Positions 27,618 to 37,200 of a DNA stretch of 64,000 nucleotides are shown in pieces (the first letter of the stretch is position 1; each line of letters starts with the position of its first letter). The notes beneath the pieces are model-generated. The model made no database searches. It saw only the letters and a program-made list of their open reading frames with translations, and was not told where the DNA came from. The stretch comes from CBDDHT01 sp965228615 (GTDB lineage Bacteria > Pseudomonadota > Alphaproteobacteria > Rhizobiales > Methyloligellaceae). The DNA lies in the NCBI GenBank assembly GCA_965228615.1, contig CBDDHT010000001.1:620001-684000 (forward strand), written 5' to 3'. The position numbers and the translations under genes are program-made.

Positions 27618-28355
27618 TTACTCTTCAGCCTTCGGAAGCCTGTCGCCCGCGGCTTGGATTAACTCCTTTACGACCTGGCCGACGAGATCGATCCCAACGC
27701 CGCATTTGCACCCGTGGCAGCCGACACAGGCATCGAGGCCGAGTTCAATGGCACTATCCAGCGCGGCCGCCCGCCCCGTCTCGCTTGTCAGTGGGTCGAG
27801 GCGAATTCTCTGCAGCTTCAGCAGCGAGAAAGGGTTGCCATTGGGATAGCCATGCGCGGGGTCCGGAGCTTCCGCGCCGTCCGGCATATTGGAAGGGAGG
27901 CCGCCTGCGAAGTTGCGCGCGTGCATGGGGCAGTTGTTGAGACAGGCATAGCATTCGATGCAGGCCGTCAGGTCGTGAAACGAATCGGGTGCTTCAACAT
28001 TGAGATCATTGCCTTGTGCGGCACTGGATAAGCGGCCGCGCAGCTGGCGGGCAACACCGTCGCGGCGAACAACCAGGTCGCTCAAAACGGGTAGCGTGGC
28101 CACCGGACTGATCCGGTCGCCTTCGCGCGCTCGTGCACGGCAGGCAATGCGTGGTTTGCCGCCGACGTCCACCGTACAAACGCCGCAATTTCGGGCCCGG
28201 CAGCCGTATCGAAATGCGAGATCCGGCATAGTCGTAGCCTGCGCCTGCAGCAGGACATCAAGGACCATCGGACGCTCGCCTTCATAGCGAGGCTGGTAGT
28301 CGAAACTGACAACGGCCTCTGCACCATCGCGATGCGTTACGATATCGACCTTCAC
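27618..28355 (-). CDS. Fumarate reductase/succinate dehydrogenase-like iron-sulfur subunit
   Basis: 245 residues. The amino-terminal ferredoxin domain has C52, C57, C60 and C72 in GCRARNCGVC..AC, the SdhB/FrdB-type 2Fe-2S set. The C-terminal domain has CIECYACLNNCP (C132-C142), a 4Fe-4S set, then CVGCHGCKCGVGI (C210-C218), which departs from the usual SdhB third-cluster spacing. Start GTG 28353-28355 overlaps the flavoprotein stop as GTGA, and the open frame further upstream is shadow. No cytochrome b membrane anchor gene is present, so the electron partner is unknown. Confidence 0.82.
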   Translation of the reverse strand: MKVDIVTHRDGAEAVVSFDYQPRYEGERPMVLDVLLQAQATTMPDLAFRYGCRARNCGVCTVDVGGKPRIACRARAREGDRISPVATLPVLSDLVVRRDGVARQLRGRLSSAAQGNDLNVEAPDSFHDLTACIECYACLNNCPMHARNFAGGLPSNMPDGAEAPDPAHGYPNGNPFSLLKLQRIRLDPLTSETGRAAALDSAIELGLDACVGCHGCKCGVGIDLVGQVVKELIQAAGDRLPKAEE

Positions 28356-30307
28356 GCTTTTGTCGCCTCTCCGATGGCGCCGTCCACGCCTCCCGGAACA
28401 ATTTCGGCTGCGGAGCCGCTCGCACCCATGATCGCGCGGTAGCGCTTTTCGAGTTGCCTGTCCTGCATGTCTGCAGGCATCAGACGCAGCATCTTGATCT
28501 GTGCCTTGCGCCAGTTTTCTTGGATTTTGTATGCAACCAATCGCTTGAGAGGTGTCCGTGTTCTGGCGACACGCCACACATGCCAATCGCTTTGGCTCTC
28601 CTTTCGCGCGACAGTGGAGTAGGGCTGCGAGAATGCCGAGATCGCACCGCAATCAAGACGAACATGGCCGCCAACGCTCCCATCGCGCTCACGGGAAGCG
28701 GTCGCAATCGCTTTCGCCGCTTCAAGCATATTTCGGAGTTCCTCAAACTCGATGAAGGCCTGGTTCCAGATGGCGTATTCTGGAATGACGATCCGATCGA
28801 GTGCGGTTGACCACTCCTCGATAAGACGTTCGATCTTGGCAATGCGCTCGGCTGTCCGGACGGGGCCGATGCATTCCCATGCCTCTCTCTGAAGATCGAG
28901 CTTTATTGTGGCACCGGCACGGCTGCCCTTTTGCCCAAAGCGCTTTTCGGTCTGCGCGATAAGCGGTTCGAACGGTGTGTCGTCGATCGGCATATTGTTT
29001 GCTCGGGAGGCTTCCGCGGCGGCCCGACCTGCCCTGATCCCGAAAACGGCGCCTTCGGTAAGCGATGTGGATCCGAGACGGTTGGCACCAAACAGGCCGC
29101 CCATAGCCTGACCTGCTGCAAATAAACCGGCGATCCCTTGGGCTGTCTCACCATCTCCGTCGCCGCCGACGGATGCACCGTTTTCGTTGACCCGGATGCC
29201 CCCCATTTGATAGTGCGCGCCCGGACGGACTTCCCATGGTTCCTCGCATCGTGCAGCTGCCTTGCCGAGCGCCTGGCGCGCATTCTTGAGCGCGGACGGG
29301 AGGCAACCCTCCAGAAAGCGCATGAAGTAGGGACCCGACCGCGGTGGCATCTTGTTAGCCGTCATGTCGAGATAGGCCCCGCCGTTCGGGCTGCCTCGAC
29401 CGTCTTCGACGGCGCGCATGATCGCTGCGGAGCATTCGGCGCGCGTCCGGAGATAGACACCATCGAGGATTACTTTGCCATGCTTGTCGCGCAGCACGCC
29501 CAGGAAACTCGCAGTAACGGGTTCGCCAGCGAGCAGACCTTCGTAGGAGGGTGGCGAAGCCAGGCAAAAGGGAAGAAACTGAAGCTGTTCCATGTCGACG
29601 AGATCGGCACCGGCGCGTGCAGCCACAGCATAGGAATCGCCCGTATTGCCACGCATGGTATCCGTCTTCGGGAAATAGAGTGTCGAAAGTCCGCCTGCGG
29701 CGATCACCACGGCAGGCGCTCGAACAGCTACCAGCAGGCCACGGGCAGCGTCGTAAATCAAACCGCCAACGACCCTCTTGATGCCCGCATTGGCATCGAC
29801 GGTCACGATGTCAAGAAACCAGGCATCTTCCAGATAGTCGATGGGGTTCCCCTGGACGACGGCATTCCAATTGGCGTGCCCGAACGCCACGCCGCAGTTT
29901 CGGTGGCCTACGGAACGGCGCTTGGTATGGCCGCCCAGCGGCAAGGGCAGTGGCTGGGGGCCATTGCGATCCCTGTTGATGTCCGGGCGCAAGCCCTGCG
30001 TCCGATATAGATCATAAGCCGACTTGCTGTCTTCGGCGAACGCATCGGTGATGCTTTCGACGGGCAGGTCGCCGCCGGCCACGCGTAGATTTTCCGACAA
30101 CACCTGCTCTGTGTCATCGCCGGACCCGGATTCGCGGACAGTTGCGATGCCCTCGGAGATCTTCGTATCGGAGCAGCCGATGGGATCCTTGGAAACGACA
30201 AGAACATTCACGCCGGCTTCGGCCGCGGACAGCGCAGCGTTGCTGCCAGCACCGCCAGATCCAACGACGATCACATCGTAATCACGCCATTCTGTAGCTA
30301 TAGCCAT
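28352..30307 (-). CDS. FAD-binding fumarate reductase/succinate dehydrogenase-like flavoprotein
   Basis: 651 residues. The dinucleotide fold DVIVVGSGGAGSNAALSAAEAG opens the protein. A GNTGDSYAVAARAGADLVDMEQLQFLP segment and GLFAAGQAMGGLFGANRLGSTSL mark the Sdh/Frd/L-aspartate-oxidase superfamily. The flavin-linking HTGH loop of SdhA is not obvious, so it is unlikely to be a standard complex II subunit. GGAGG lies 8 nt before ATG 30305-30307. First gene of the probable oxidoreductase-hydantoinase operon. It might oxidise or reduce an organic acid made by HyuAB, by inference. Confidence 0.82.
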   Translation of the reverse strand: MAIATEWRDYDVIVVGSGGAGSNAALSAAEAGVNVLVVSKDPIGCSDTKISEGIATVRESGSGDDTEQVLSENLRVAGGDLPVESITDAFAEDSKSAYDLYRTQGLRPDINRDRNGPQPLPLPLGGHTKRRSVGHRNCGVAFGHANWNAVVQGNPIDYLEDAWFLDIVTVDANAGIKRVVGGLIYDAARGLLVAVRAPAVVIAAGGLSTLYFPKTDTMRGNTGDSYAVAARAGADLVDMEQLQFLPFCLASPPSYEGLLAGEPVTASFLGVLRDKHGKVILDGVYLRTRAECSAAIMRAVEDGRGSPNGGAYLDMTANKMPPRSGPYFMRFLEGCLPSALKNARQALGKAAARCEEPWEVRPGAHYQMGGIRVNENGASVGGDGDGETAQGIAGLFAAGQAMGGLFGANRLGSTSLTEGAVFGIRAGRAAAEASRANNMPIDDTPFEPLIAQTEKRFGQKGSRAGATIKLDLQREAWECIGPVRTAERIAKIERLIEEWSTALDRIVIPEYAIWNQAFIEFEELRNMLEAAKAIATASRERDGSVGGHVRLDCGAISAFSQPYSTVARKESQSDWHVWRVARTRTPLKRLVAYKIQENWRKAQIKMLRLMPADMQDRQLEKRYRAIMGASGSAAEIVPGGVDGAIGEATKA

Positions 30308-30477
30308 CAACCGATCCTCCCAGTCGGTCGCGGATCATGCCGCAGCATTTCGGTGTTGTCCATGGTCTGCAATGCACCCTTATGAAGCACTTTAAACATG
30401 GAGTTATGGTTTGGCGCGAGGTCGAGTTGCCGTGGCTGATCAGAGAAAATCCGGTTAGGCAAATGCTGGCTTTCTAA

Positions 30478-32523
30478 TTAACTATTCCCGGTTTCTGAGT
30501 CGGCTTGATCCTGCCGTGGAACGAATGTCGTCAGCATTGCTTGCGCAAGCAGTTTCATGCCCGCCTCACCTTTAAACGGAAAGGCGCGATTGGCGAAAGC
30601 GACGTCGAGTTCGGGTTTCAGTTCTACTGCTGCGGCTAGGACTCGTTCTGCTTCTTCCGTCTTGCCGAGATAGGCCAACGGCGCGACTTCAGCGACCAAC
30701 GCCCAATGAGGAGCATTCGGCAACAATTGCGCTTTTCGCGCCCATTCCAGAGCCTCGTTATATTGTTCAAGAATGGTCAGAGCGAAACTCTTCAAAGTCG
30801 CCATCGACCAGGCCTGGGGGTCGCGCGGGCTCAACATCAAGGCACGATCCAAACTTGGCAATGCTTCTCCGGCATCTCCGGCCAGACACAGTGAGTAGCC
30901 TCTGCCAAAATGGCCGTAGGCCAGGTTTGGATTGATATCGATGGCTACTTCATAGGCTTCGACCGCTGCGTCATATGACTGGCGTGCAAGCTGCGTTCGG
31001 CCGAGCGAGACGTAAGAGAAGGCATCATTTGGATCGAGGCGTACTGCTGTGTGCGCTGCTGCGAGAGCTTCGGTAAGAGCCTCTTCTCCCTCCGTGATCA
31101 CACCTTCTTTGACGGCATGGCAGATTGCGTAAGCCCGTCCGGCGTGAGACGCCGCGAATTGGCTGTCCAGTTCAATCGCCTTTTCTAAGATTTCAAGCGC
31201 TTCGATGTGACTACCCTCGCGTTGTTGCCAGAGGTGCCACAGACCGTGTTGCGTCATTTCCCAAGCGGTCAGGTTCTGAGGTGGTTTTCGGCGGATCCGC
31301 TCGCGCTCTGCCGTCAGCAACTCGGGTTCGATTGCTGCAACGATTGCGTCTGTGACTTCGTCCTGGACCGCAAAGATATCCTCGATCTTGCGATCATAAC
31401 GCTGGCTCCAGGTCTGTGTGTTGCGCAAGCCGTCAATCAAGCCAACTGAAATCCGGAAAGCACCTCGCGAGCGGCGAATACTGCCTTCGACAAGATAGCG
31501 GGCACCAAGACTGGAAACGATATTGGCGGTGGTGTCACGTGGTTCAGTGAACTCGAACGACGAGTGTCGTGCGATCACCAACAATGAGCGATATTTTGAA
31601 AGTCCATTGATGATGTCTTCGACAATGCCATCCACAAAATAGTCCTGGCTTGAATCGCCGGACAAGTTCTTGAAAGGCAATACAGCAATAGACGGTTTGT
31701 CGATGTCGTTTAACACGGGCGCGGAGGAAAGTGCGATATCGAGACTGTTTTCTCTGGCCTGCAACGTTGTGATATTGACGGAGGCTTGTTGCTTGTCATC
31801 GGCAATGACTTGCGCCCATAGATCCTGCGTCGATTTTTCAGGCGCAATTCCGAGAGCTTCATGAAGCGCTGAACGGCAAACGTCATACTGCTTGGCAGCA
31901 GCTGTACTTCTCCCGGCCTTGATATGGCATCGCATCAACGCGCGGTGTGCCTCTTCGCAAGTATGTTCGCCCGATAGCAGACGGTTCGCAAGCCCAACCA
32001 CACTTTCATGCGCATGAGCAGCATTCGCGGTCTTTGACAGCTGCTCGACAAGTTTGGTTGCGCAAATCTTCAAGCGCTGACGCTCGATCATCAACCAGTC
32101 TTCGAACGCAGGGTCGGGAATAGGAATGCCTTCCAGAAGATTTCCTTGATAAAGGTTTGCCGCTTCGATGTGCGATGTTTGGTTCTTGTCCTCAATCAGC
32201 TGCTCGAAACGTGAACTATCTGTATCAGTCCGGTCGATCAGCATGCTCAGCGTCCCAGTGCCAGCGTCGAGTACGGAAGACAGCTCTTGTTTGACAAGCG
32301 ATTTACGCAAATCCGCAAGCGCGCGCCTCAAGCTGCCAGCGGCTTGTTCGTCTCGCCTATCGCTCCAAAGAAGATTGCGAATTTGTTCGCGAGGGATCAT
32401 TCGCCCGCGGTAGAACGCCAGATAGGCTGCAAGCAATGCTCCCTTTCTGGTTGGCAGTTCGAACAAGCCTGAACCCTGTAGTTCCAGGCCACCCAACAAC
32501 CGAACAACGAGCTTTTGAGTCAT
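30478..32523 (-). CDS. BTAD (SARP-type) regulator with TolB-like domain and TPRs
   Basis: 681 residues. Residues 1-100 form the winged helix typical of SARP/AfsR proteins (RLLGGLEL.. then GALLAAYLAFYRGRMIPREQIRNLLW) and about 100-245 is the BTAD helical domain (DPAFEDWLMIERQRL, EEAHRALMRCH). About 276-400 is a TolB-N/FlgO-like domain (SIAVLPFKNLSGD..QDYFVDGIVEDI), and 430-660 holds TPR-like repeats. Its first 245 residues closely match the regulator at 34297-38217. It diverges from the polycationic gene, and its promoter resembles that of the paralogue. Proposed to act on the direct repeats in the shared leaders, by inference. Confidence 0.88.
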   Translation of the reverse strand: MTQKLVVRLLGGLELQGSGLFELPTRKGALLAAYLAFYRGRMIPREQIRNLLWSDRRDEQAAGSLRRALADLRKSLVKQELSSVLDAGTGTLSMLIDRTDTDSSRFEQLIEDKNQTSHIEAANLYQGNLLEGIPIPDPAFEDWLMIERQRLKICATKLVEQLSKTANAAHAHESVVGLANRLLSGEHTCEEAHRALMRCHIKAGRSTAAAKQYDVCRSALHEALGIAPEKSTQDLWAQVIADDKQQASVNITTLQARENSLDIALSSAPVLNDIDKPSIAVLPFKNLSGDSSQDYFVDGIVEDIINGLSKYRSLLVIARHSSFEFTEPRDTTANIVSSLGARYLVEGSIRRSRGAFRISVGLIDGLRNTQTWSQRYDRKIEDIFAVQDEVTDAIVAAIEPELLTAERERIRRKPPQNLTAWEMTQHGLWHLWQQREGSHIEALEILEKAIELDSQFAASHAGRAYAICHAVKEGVITEGEEALTEALAAAHTAVRLDPNDAFSYVSLGRTQLARQSYDAAVEAYEVAIDINPNLAYGHFGRGYSLCLAGDAGEALPSLDRALMLSPRDPQAWSMATLKSFALTILEQYNEALEWARKAQLLPNAPHWALVAEVAPLAYLGKTEEAERVLAAAVELKPELDVAFANRAFPFKGEAGMKLLAQAMLTTFVPRQDQADSETGNS

Positions 32524-32590
32524 GGTCGAGAAATGCTGTGCATCCTAACGGATTGCTCATGGGAGACAGATTCGTATCACAGTTTTTGAG
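32524..32590 (-). promoter_or_regulatory. Promoter of BTAD regulator 1, paralogous to that of regulator 2
   Basis: On the minus strand AAAACTGTGATACGAATC precedes the ATG with the GTGAT box exactly 57 nt upstream. The other BTAD gene has AAAAATGTGATAAAGATTC also exactly 57 nt from its ATG, and the last bases before both starts agree (TTC TCGACC versus TTC CTGGCC). TAGGAT about 24 nt before the start may be the -10. Confidence 0.5.
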
Positions 32591-32720
32591 GCCGACGCAG
32601 TCTTCCCGGCGCGTCTCCTCTGAAGTTCTGACATCCCCAAGGTCACTACCTCCAAACGCGTGATCGAGCGGTGGTTGCCCAGTCCGTTTCGCCAACACAC
32701 CTGTCGTTCCCAAGCGCGCC

Positions 32721-32852
32721 TGAAACAATCGAAACACCTTGTCACACTGATTTCACGGCAAATGAAGGACCGTTGTCACGGTTCCGATCCATGTAGCGGA
32801 CAGCACTCCGGTATTGGACCGGAAAACAACATCATGGATAGGAACTCTGACA
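32721..32852 (+). promoter_or_regulatory. Shared leader element, copy 1 (before polycationic gene)
   Basis: One of four related leaders of 132-134 bp ending at a start codon. Blocks in order: GAAACAATCGAAACACC, TTTCACGGCA (32751-32760), direct repeat TGTCACGG (32774-32781) and TGTAGCGG (32792-32799) 18 nt apart, GGACAGCACTCCGGTATTGG, then ATGGATAGGAACTC before the ATG. SARP-type regulators are known to bind direct repeats near the -35. A BTAD regulator gene starts on the other side of this region. Confidence 0.7.
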
Positions 32853-33992
32853 ATGACCTATAGAATTGCGCAAAGAAACAGAATCCCTCGGTCCGGTCGA
32901 TGCAAACCCGAAACTCGGAGCATAACAAATGTAAGTAAGAGCATCGTGATTGCACTTTCGCTCTTGGTCGGTGCCGCCGGCGTCATCACGACAGCGAGTC
33001 TTGTGACCGCGCCTCAGGCTCATGCCTTCGGCTTTAGCGATATTACCGGCGCCGTGAAGAAGGTTGGCGGAGCGGTGAAGGGCGCGGCGAAGACCGTTAC
33101 GAAGGACATCAAGAATACGTCGAAGATCGTCGGCAAGAACGCCAAGGATTGGGGCACTTCGGTTGGTGCCGCGGCGAAAGACGTCGGGAGAGGCGCCAAA
33201 TGGGTCGGCAAGCGTGTCGGCGGCAGCGTCAAACTGATGGCCGATGATATCGGCATAGCCGGCAAAGCCGTTGGTCGTGGTGCCAAATGGACCGGCCAAA
33301 AAATTGGCGGTGGTGCCAAAGGCGTTGGTATGGCGATTAAAGACGGCGCCAAATGGACCGGAAAAAAGATCGGTCGCGGTGCCAAGAAGGTTGGCCGCGG
33401 TGTAATCGTCGGAACATCCTGGGCCGTACAGTGTCTGGGCCACTGTCCTGTCGGCCAGGATGTCTATATTCCCGATACATGGAAGTCCAAAGGAAAATCC
33501 GCCAAGCGTTCCGCCAGGGGATCGCCCGTATCGCACAATGCAAAACACCGAGTCCTGCAGCGCAGCACGTCCATCCGCGTCAAGTTGAAGGCTGGATCGA
33601 AGGCATACCTGAAGACCCCAAGTGCCGAAGGAAGAACTTCGCGTGCCGATACGAAGCTGCCGCCGGCACGCACAACGAAATCGCGTACCCAGGCGACCAG
33701 ACAGGCAGTCCGCCGATCAAACAAGGGTCTCACTTCGGTCAAACTTAAACGGAAAACGCGCCGTTCGAAGACTGTAAAACGCTCGGTTGCGCGCGATCGA
33801 TCGGTCATGGCTCGCCCGGTCGGCACCAAGGCCAAGCGCATCAGTCGCAGCAAGACCAGAAGGAGTGGCGCAAAGCGTAAACAGTCGACGCGTATGCAAC
33901 GCCAGCGTTCGACGAAGTCGAGCAATAACCGCAAGCATTCTGCCTCCCAGAAAGGCAATCGCCGTAACAAGTCGCGGCGGACGCGGCGCTAA
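32853..33992 (+). CDS. Exported polycationic glycine/lysine-repeat protein
   Basis: 379 residues, family not recognised. A long basic n-region leads into the hydrophobic SIVIALSLLVGAAGVITTAS and a likely cleavage after PQAHA (about residue 60). The middle has about ten imperfect repeats of roughly 10-14 residues of the type GRGAKWTGKKIG, then SWAVQCLGHCPVG with two cysteines. The last 170 residues are extremely rich in Lys, Arg and Ser. The mature protein must be strongly basic. ATG 32853 is chosen over 32814 because the shared leader ends there in the same way as before the RTX genes. Possibly binds acidic polymers or the RTX proteins, by inference. Confidence 0.72.
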   Translation: MTYRIAQRNRIPRSGRCKPETRSITNVSKSIVIALSLLVGAAGVITTASLVTAPQAHAFGFSDITGAVKKVGGAVKGAAKTVTKDIKNTSKIVGKNAKDWGTSVGAAAKDVGRGAKWVGKRVGGSVKLMADDIGIAGKAVGRGAKWTGQKIGGGAKGVGMAIKDGAKWTGKKIGRGAKKVGRGVIVGTSWAVQCLGHCPVGQDVYIPDTWKSKGKSAKRSARGSPVSHNAKHRVLQRSTSIRVKLKAGSKAYLKTPSAEGRTSRADTKLPPARTTKSRTQATRQAVRRSNKGLTSVKLKRKTRRSKTVKRSVARDRSVMARPVGTKAKRISRSKTRRSGAKRKQSTRMQRQRSTKSSNNRKHSASQKGNRRNKSRRTRR

Positions 33993-34296
33993 AGCCAGCA
34001 GCAATAGCGTAGCTGCCTCAAACTGCCCTGCGTCAAGCAGAGGCAGTTTGAGGTCCAAGATGGTCCGGCACATCGCGGCGATCTCTTCGCCCTATTTGGG
34101 ATAGAAACCGCACGCACTGCCACCGCCGATTTACTGGCATTCGAACTGGATAGGGCGACCGCAGAGTTACCCTTTTTGATTTACCGATGCGTGATCGACC
34201 TGCGCAAGACGACTGAAGAGAGTGCGACAATCGTCACGATCAGCGTCAGAGCGTTTCTAGTGATGAATAATCCCGTGCTTGACTAGAAATCGCAAT
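33993..34296. other. Intergenic region with convergent hairpins
   Basis: No credible gene between the convergent polycationic and BTAD genes. It contains the hairpin listed separately at 34016-34053 and an inverted repeat TTTCTAGT (34254-34261) with ACTAGAAA (34281-34288) close to the BTAD stop, which may end that transcript. Confidence 0.45.
34016..34053 (+). terminator. Hairpin after the polycationic gene
   Basis: A perfect 12-bp stem CCTCAAACTGCC (34016-34027) with GGCAGTTTGAGG (34042-34053) starting 24 bp after the stop. No T tract follows, so it may stabilise or end the message. Confidence 0.55.
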
Positions 34297-37200
34297 CTAG
34301 CCGATCTCGGTAATCCATCGTTGCATGTGCATGGAACGGTATGCCTTTTGAGCAATTTCGGCCCATTGCTGGTAGCCCTCGTCGCCCAGGGCGGATGCTT
34401 GTCGACTCTTGAGCAAGTGACAATGTGCCAATTGAGGGAGATAGCCGTATCTTTCGGCGAGCGATATTGCGTCGTCGAGGAACTTGTCAGCCTCCAGAAC
34501 GGCGTCTGTATCAACCGCATAAAGGGCATCGGCAATGTAGCGGAGAACAATGACTTCGAGAAAGCGATCGCCCACGGATCGGGCACCTTCCAATGCCTCG
34601 CGATATAGTGCAAGTGTGTCGGATTCCTGTTTCTCAGAAGTTGTCACGCGTGCCACTGTTGCTTTCGCCCAGTTTGTCAAATGGGCCAATTTCTGGCGTT
34701 CTGCTGACTCGTTTGCCCGATATGCCAAGTCAATCGCTTTCTGATTATCACCAGACATACTGTATGCGTTGGAAAGCCAGATCGCGATGGACGGGAAAAA
34801 GATTGGCGCGTCGTTGGCCGTAGACAGGTTTATACCTTTATCGAGTATGGGAATTGCCTGTTCGGCGAGCCCACGCTCGGTCAGTACAAGCCCTTCACAG
34901 ATTGCCGCCATTTGGCGATCGATCGGGTGATCCAGTTCCTCGCCAATCTCACGGCAGGTCGTGGCATGACGCTGCGCCTCGTCGAATTCACCAATTTGAC
35001 AGTAGGCGTGTGCCAGTGTGCCTGTTCGCCAAACTGACCGGACACCACCATATCCTCTTCGCTCATAGCGATAAGCGCTTGTCCATTGATCGATAGAGGG
35101 ACGTAGCAGCTCGATTGCGCGTTGCGATTGGCCTGACCGGCAATAGGCCTGGGCAAGCGCCATTTCTGTTTCTGCGACGGCTTCGCTATTTCCGAGGTCT
35201 CGTGCGATCTCCTGAGCCTCGTGGGCCGCCTGGATGGCGCTGCTAAAATCACCATGGGAACTTAACAGGTAACTTCTGTGCGTTTTCACCTTGCAAAGCT
35301 GTGACTGCACGCCATTTTGTGCGGCGATCCTCTCGGCATCAATCAACTGCTCGAGACTGGCTTTGTAATCCCCCAGAAAATCCAGAACCGAACGTAGTCT
35401 TGTCCGGATTTCGATCGCCAGCTCGATCCATTCTGGCTCTTCAGGAAGTCTCTCCAACACCGTTAGCGCGAGTTCGAAGTAAGTTCGCGCATGCCCATAT
35501 GCATTTCGAGAAATCGATTTCTTGGCAGCGAGATAAGCATATTTGGCTGTCCGCGGATGATCTGCTCCGTGCTCACTGTGGTAAACCAGTCTCTCGACAT
35601 GCTCTTCCAGTCTTTCCGGATAATGCGCCTCCATCGCTCTCACTAGTTCTGCATGAAGCGTCGTCCGACGCTTGCGTAAGACGCTTTCGTAGGCAACGTC
35701 TTCGATGAGGGCATGCTTAAATCGATATTCTCGCTCGGGAAGGGGGCGGATTTCGTACAGAAACTCGCCTTCGCAAATCTCGTCGAGAAGTTTCGATAGA
35801 TCCTGAGTCTCTTCGCTGGAGATCGAATGCAGGAGGGTGAATGGGATATCCCGACCGATAACCGCCGCTGTTTGCAGGAGATCTTTGGCCCGATGTGAAA
35901 GATGCTCCAGGCGCGTGGCAATTGTTGTGCGTACAGATGACGGCACTGCAAGGTGTTCGACAGGAGCGCCTATTCGGTAAGCGCCGACCGATCCTGTGAG
36001 CGCGCCTTCATCGACCAGCATGCGAACGGTCTCCTCGGCAAACAAGGGGACGCCGTCGGTCTGGGTCGAAACCAGTTGCCGCAGTTTCTCGATAGTCTGG
36101 TCGCCGCCCATGAGAGCAAGGGTCAAGTCATCCATTTCTGAGTAGACGAGCGGACGCAGTCGGATCAGTTGGAAATAGCTCTTGGCATTCCAGTTGTGAG
36201 TGAATTCGGGTCGGTGTGTCACCAGTATCAGAATGCGCATACCTGTGAGGCTTGCGACCAAACGATCCAAAACCGATTGCGATGCCTGATCCAACCAGTG
36301 GAGATCTTCAATGACGACCACGAGTGGTTGACGTGAGCTCTCTAGCTGCAGGACGGACTTAAGCGCCTCCGAAATACGCAGGGCCCGCTGTGATGTGCTC
36401 AACGTTTCCCAGGCATCGCCCGCAACTGGAAGGCCCAGCAGGGAATGGAGCGCCATCATTTCTAACTCAGCAATGGCGCCGATTGTCTCGGTTTTGGTTC
36501 GTATCTTTGTTGCAATGTCTGCTGGAGTGTCACGATCATCGACATCTAGCCAAGCTTGCAGCAATCCGATGACCGTACGATAAGACGAGCCGCCGTCGAT
36601 AGAGATGGCATCCGTCCTTATGACGGTGCATCTTTCGTTTGAGATTGTTTGAAGAAACTCGTCCACAAGACGCGATTTTCCAAGCCCAGGTTCACCAGCG
36701 ACCGCAACCAGTTGCCCTTGGTTGTACTCTGCATGATCCAATGCCTCATTGAGAATGGCAATCTCACCATTGCGCCCGATGAGTTTCGTCCGATCACGCT
36801 CTGCCCATGCCTGCCATCTATTGCGAGCCGATGTCGCGGATCTCAATTCCAGAACATGGAGATTGTCGGGAAATTGGAGAGCCGGTATCTCGGATACTCT
36901 GTTGACAGTAAAATACCCGTCGACTTCCTTGCCGGTCACCGAACTAATACGGGCAAAACCCGGGTCTGTTGTTCGGCTGATCGACTTGGCAATCTGGAAT
37001 GTCATGCCCCCGACGACATCTCGTTCCTCATGTCTTTTCTCTCGCGATCGTAATATTACGTCGCCGGAATGAACGCCGACTTCGATGCCAAATGATCCAT
37101 CATCCGATAGAGCGACATTCTGCATAGCCATGGCCGCACGGCAGGCTTCAACTGCATGATCCTCTCGTGCCGCTGATCCGCCGAACACAGCATAGAGTTC

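Noticed and set aside
28356..28652. Amino-terminal extension of the Fe-S protein to residue 344
   Set aside because: The first 99 codons lie antisense-free but out of frame within the flavoprotein gene. The ferredoxin domain begins right at the GTGA overlap.
34033..34230. 65-codon minus-strand frame between the polycationic and BTAD genes
   Set aside because: It reads through the terminator hairpin, with no ribosome site and no family character.
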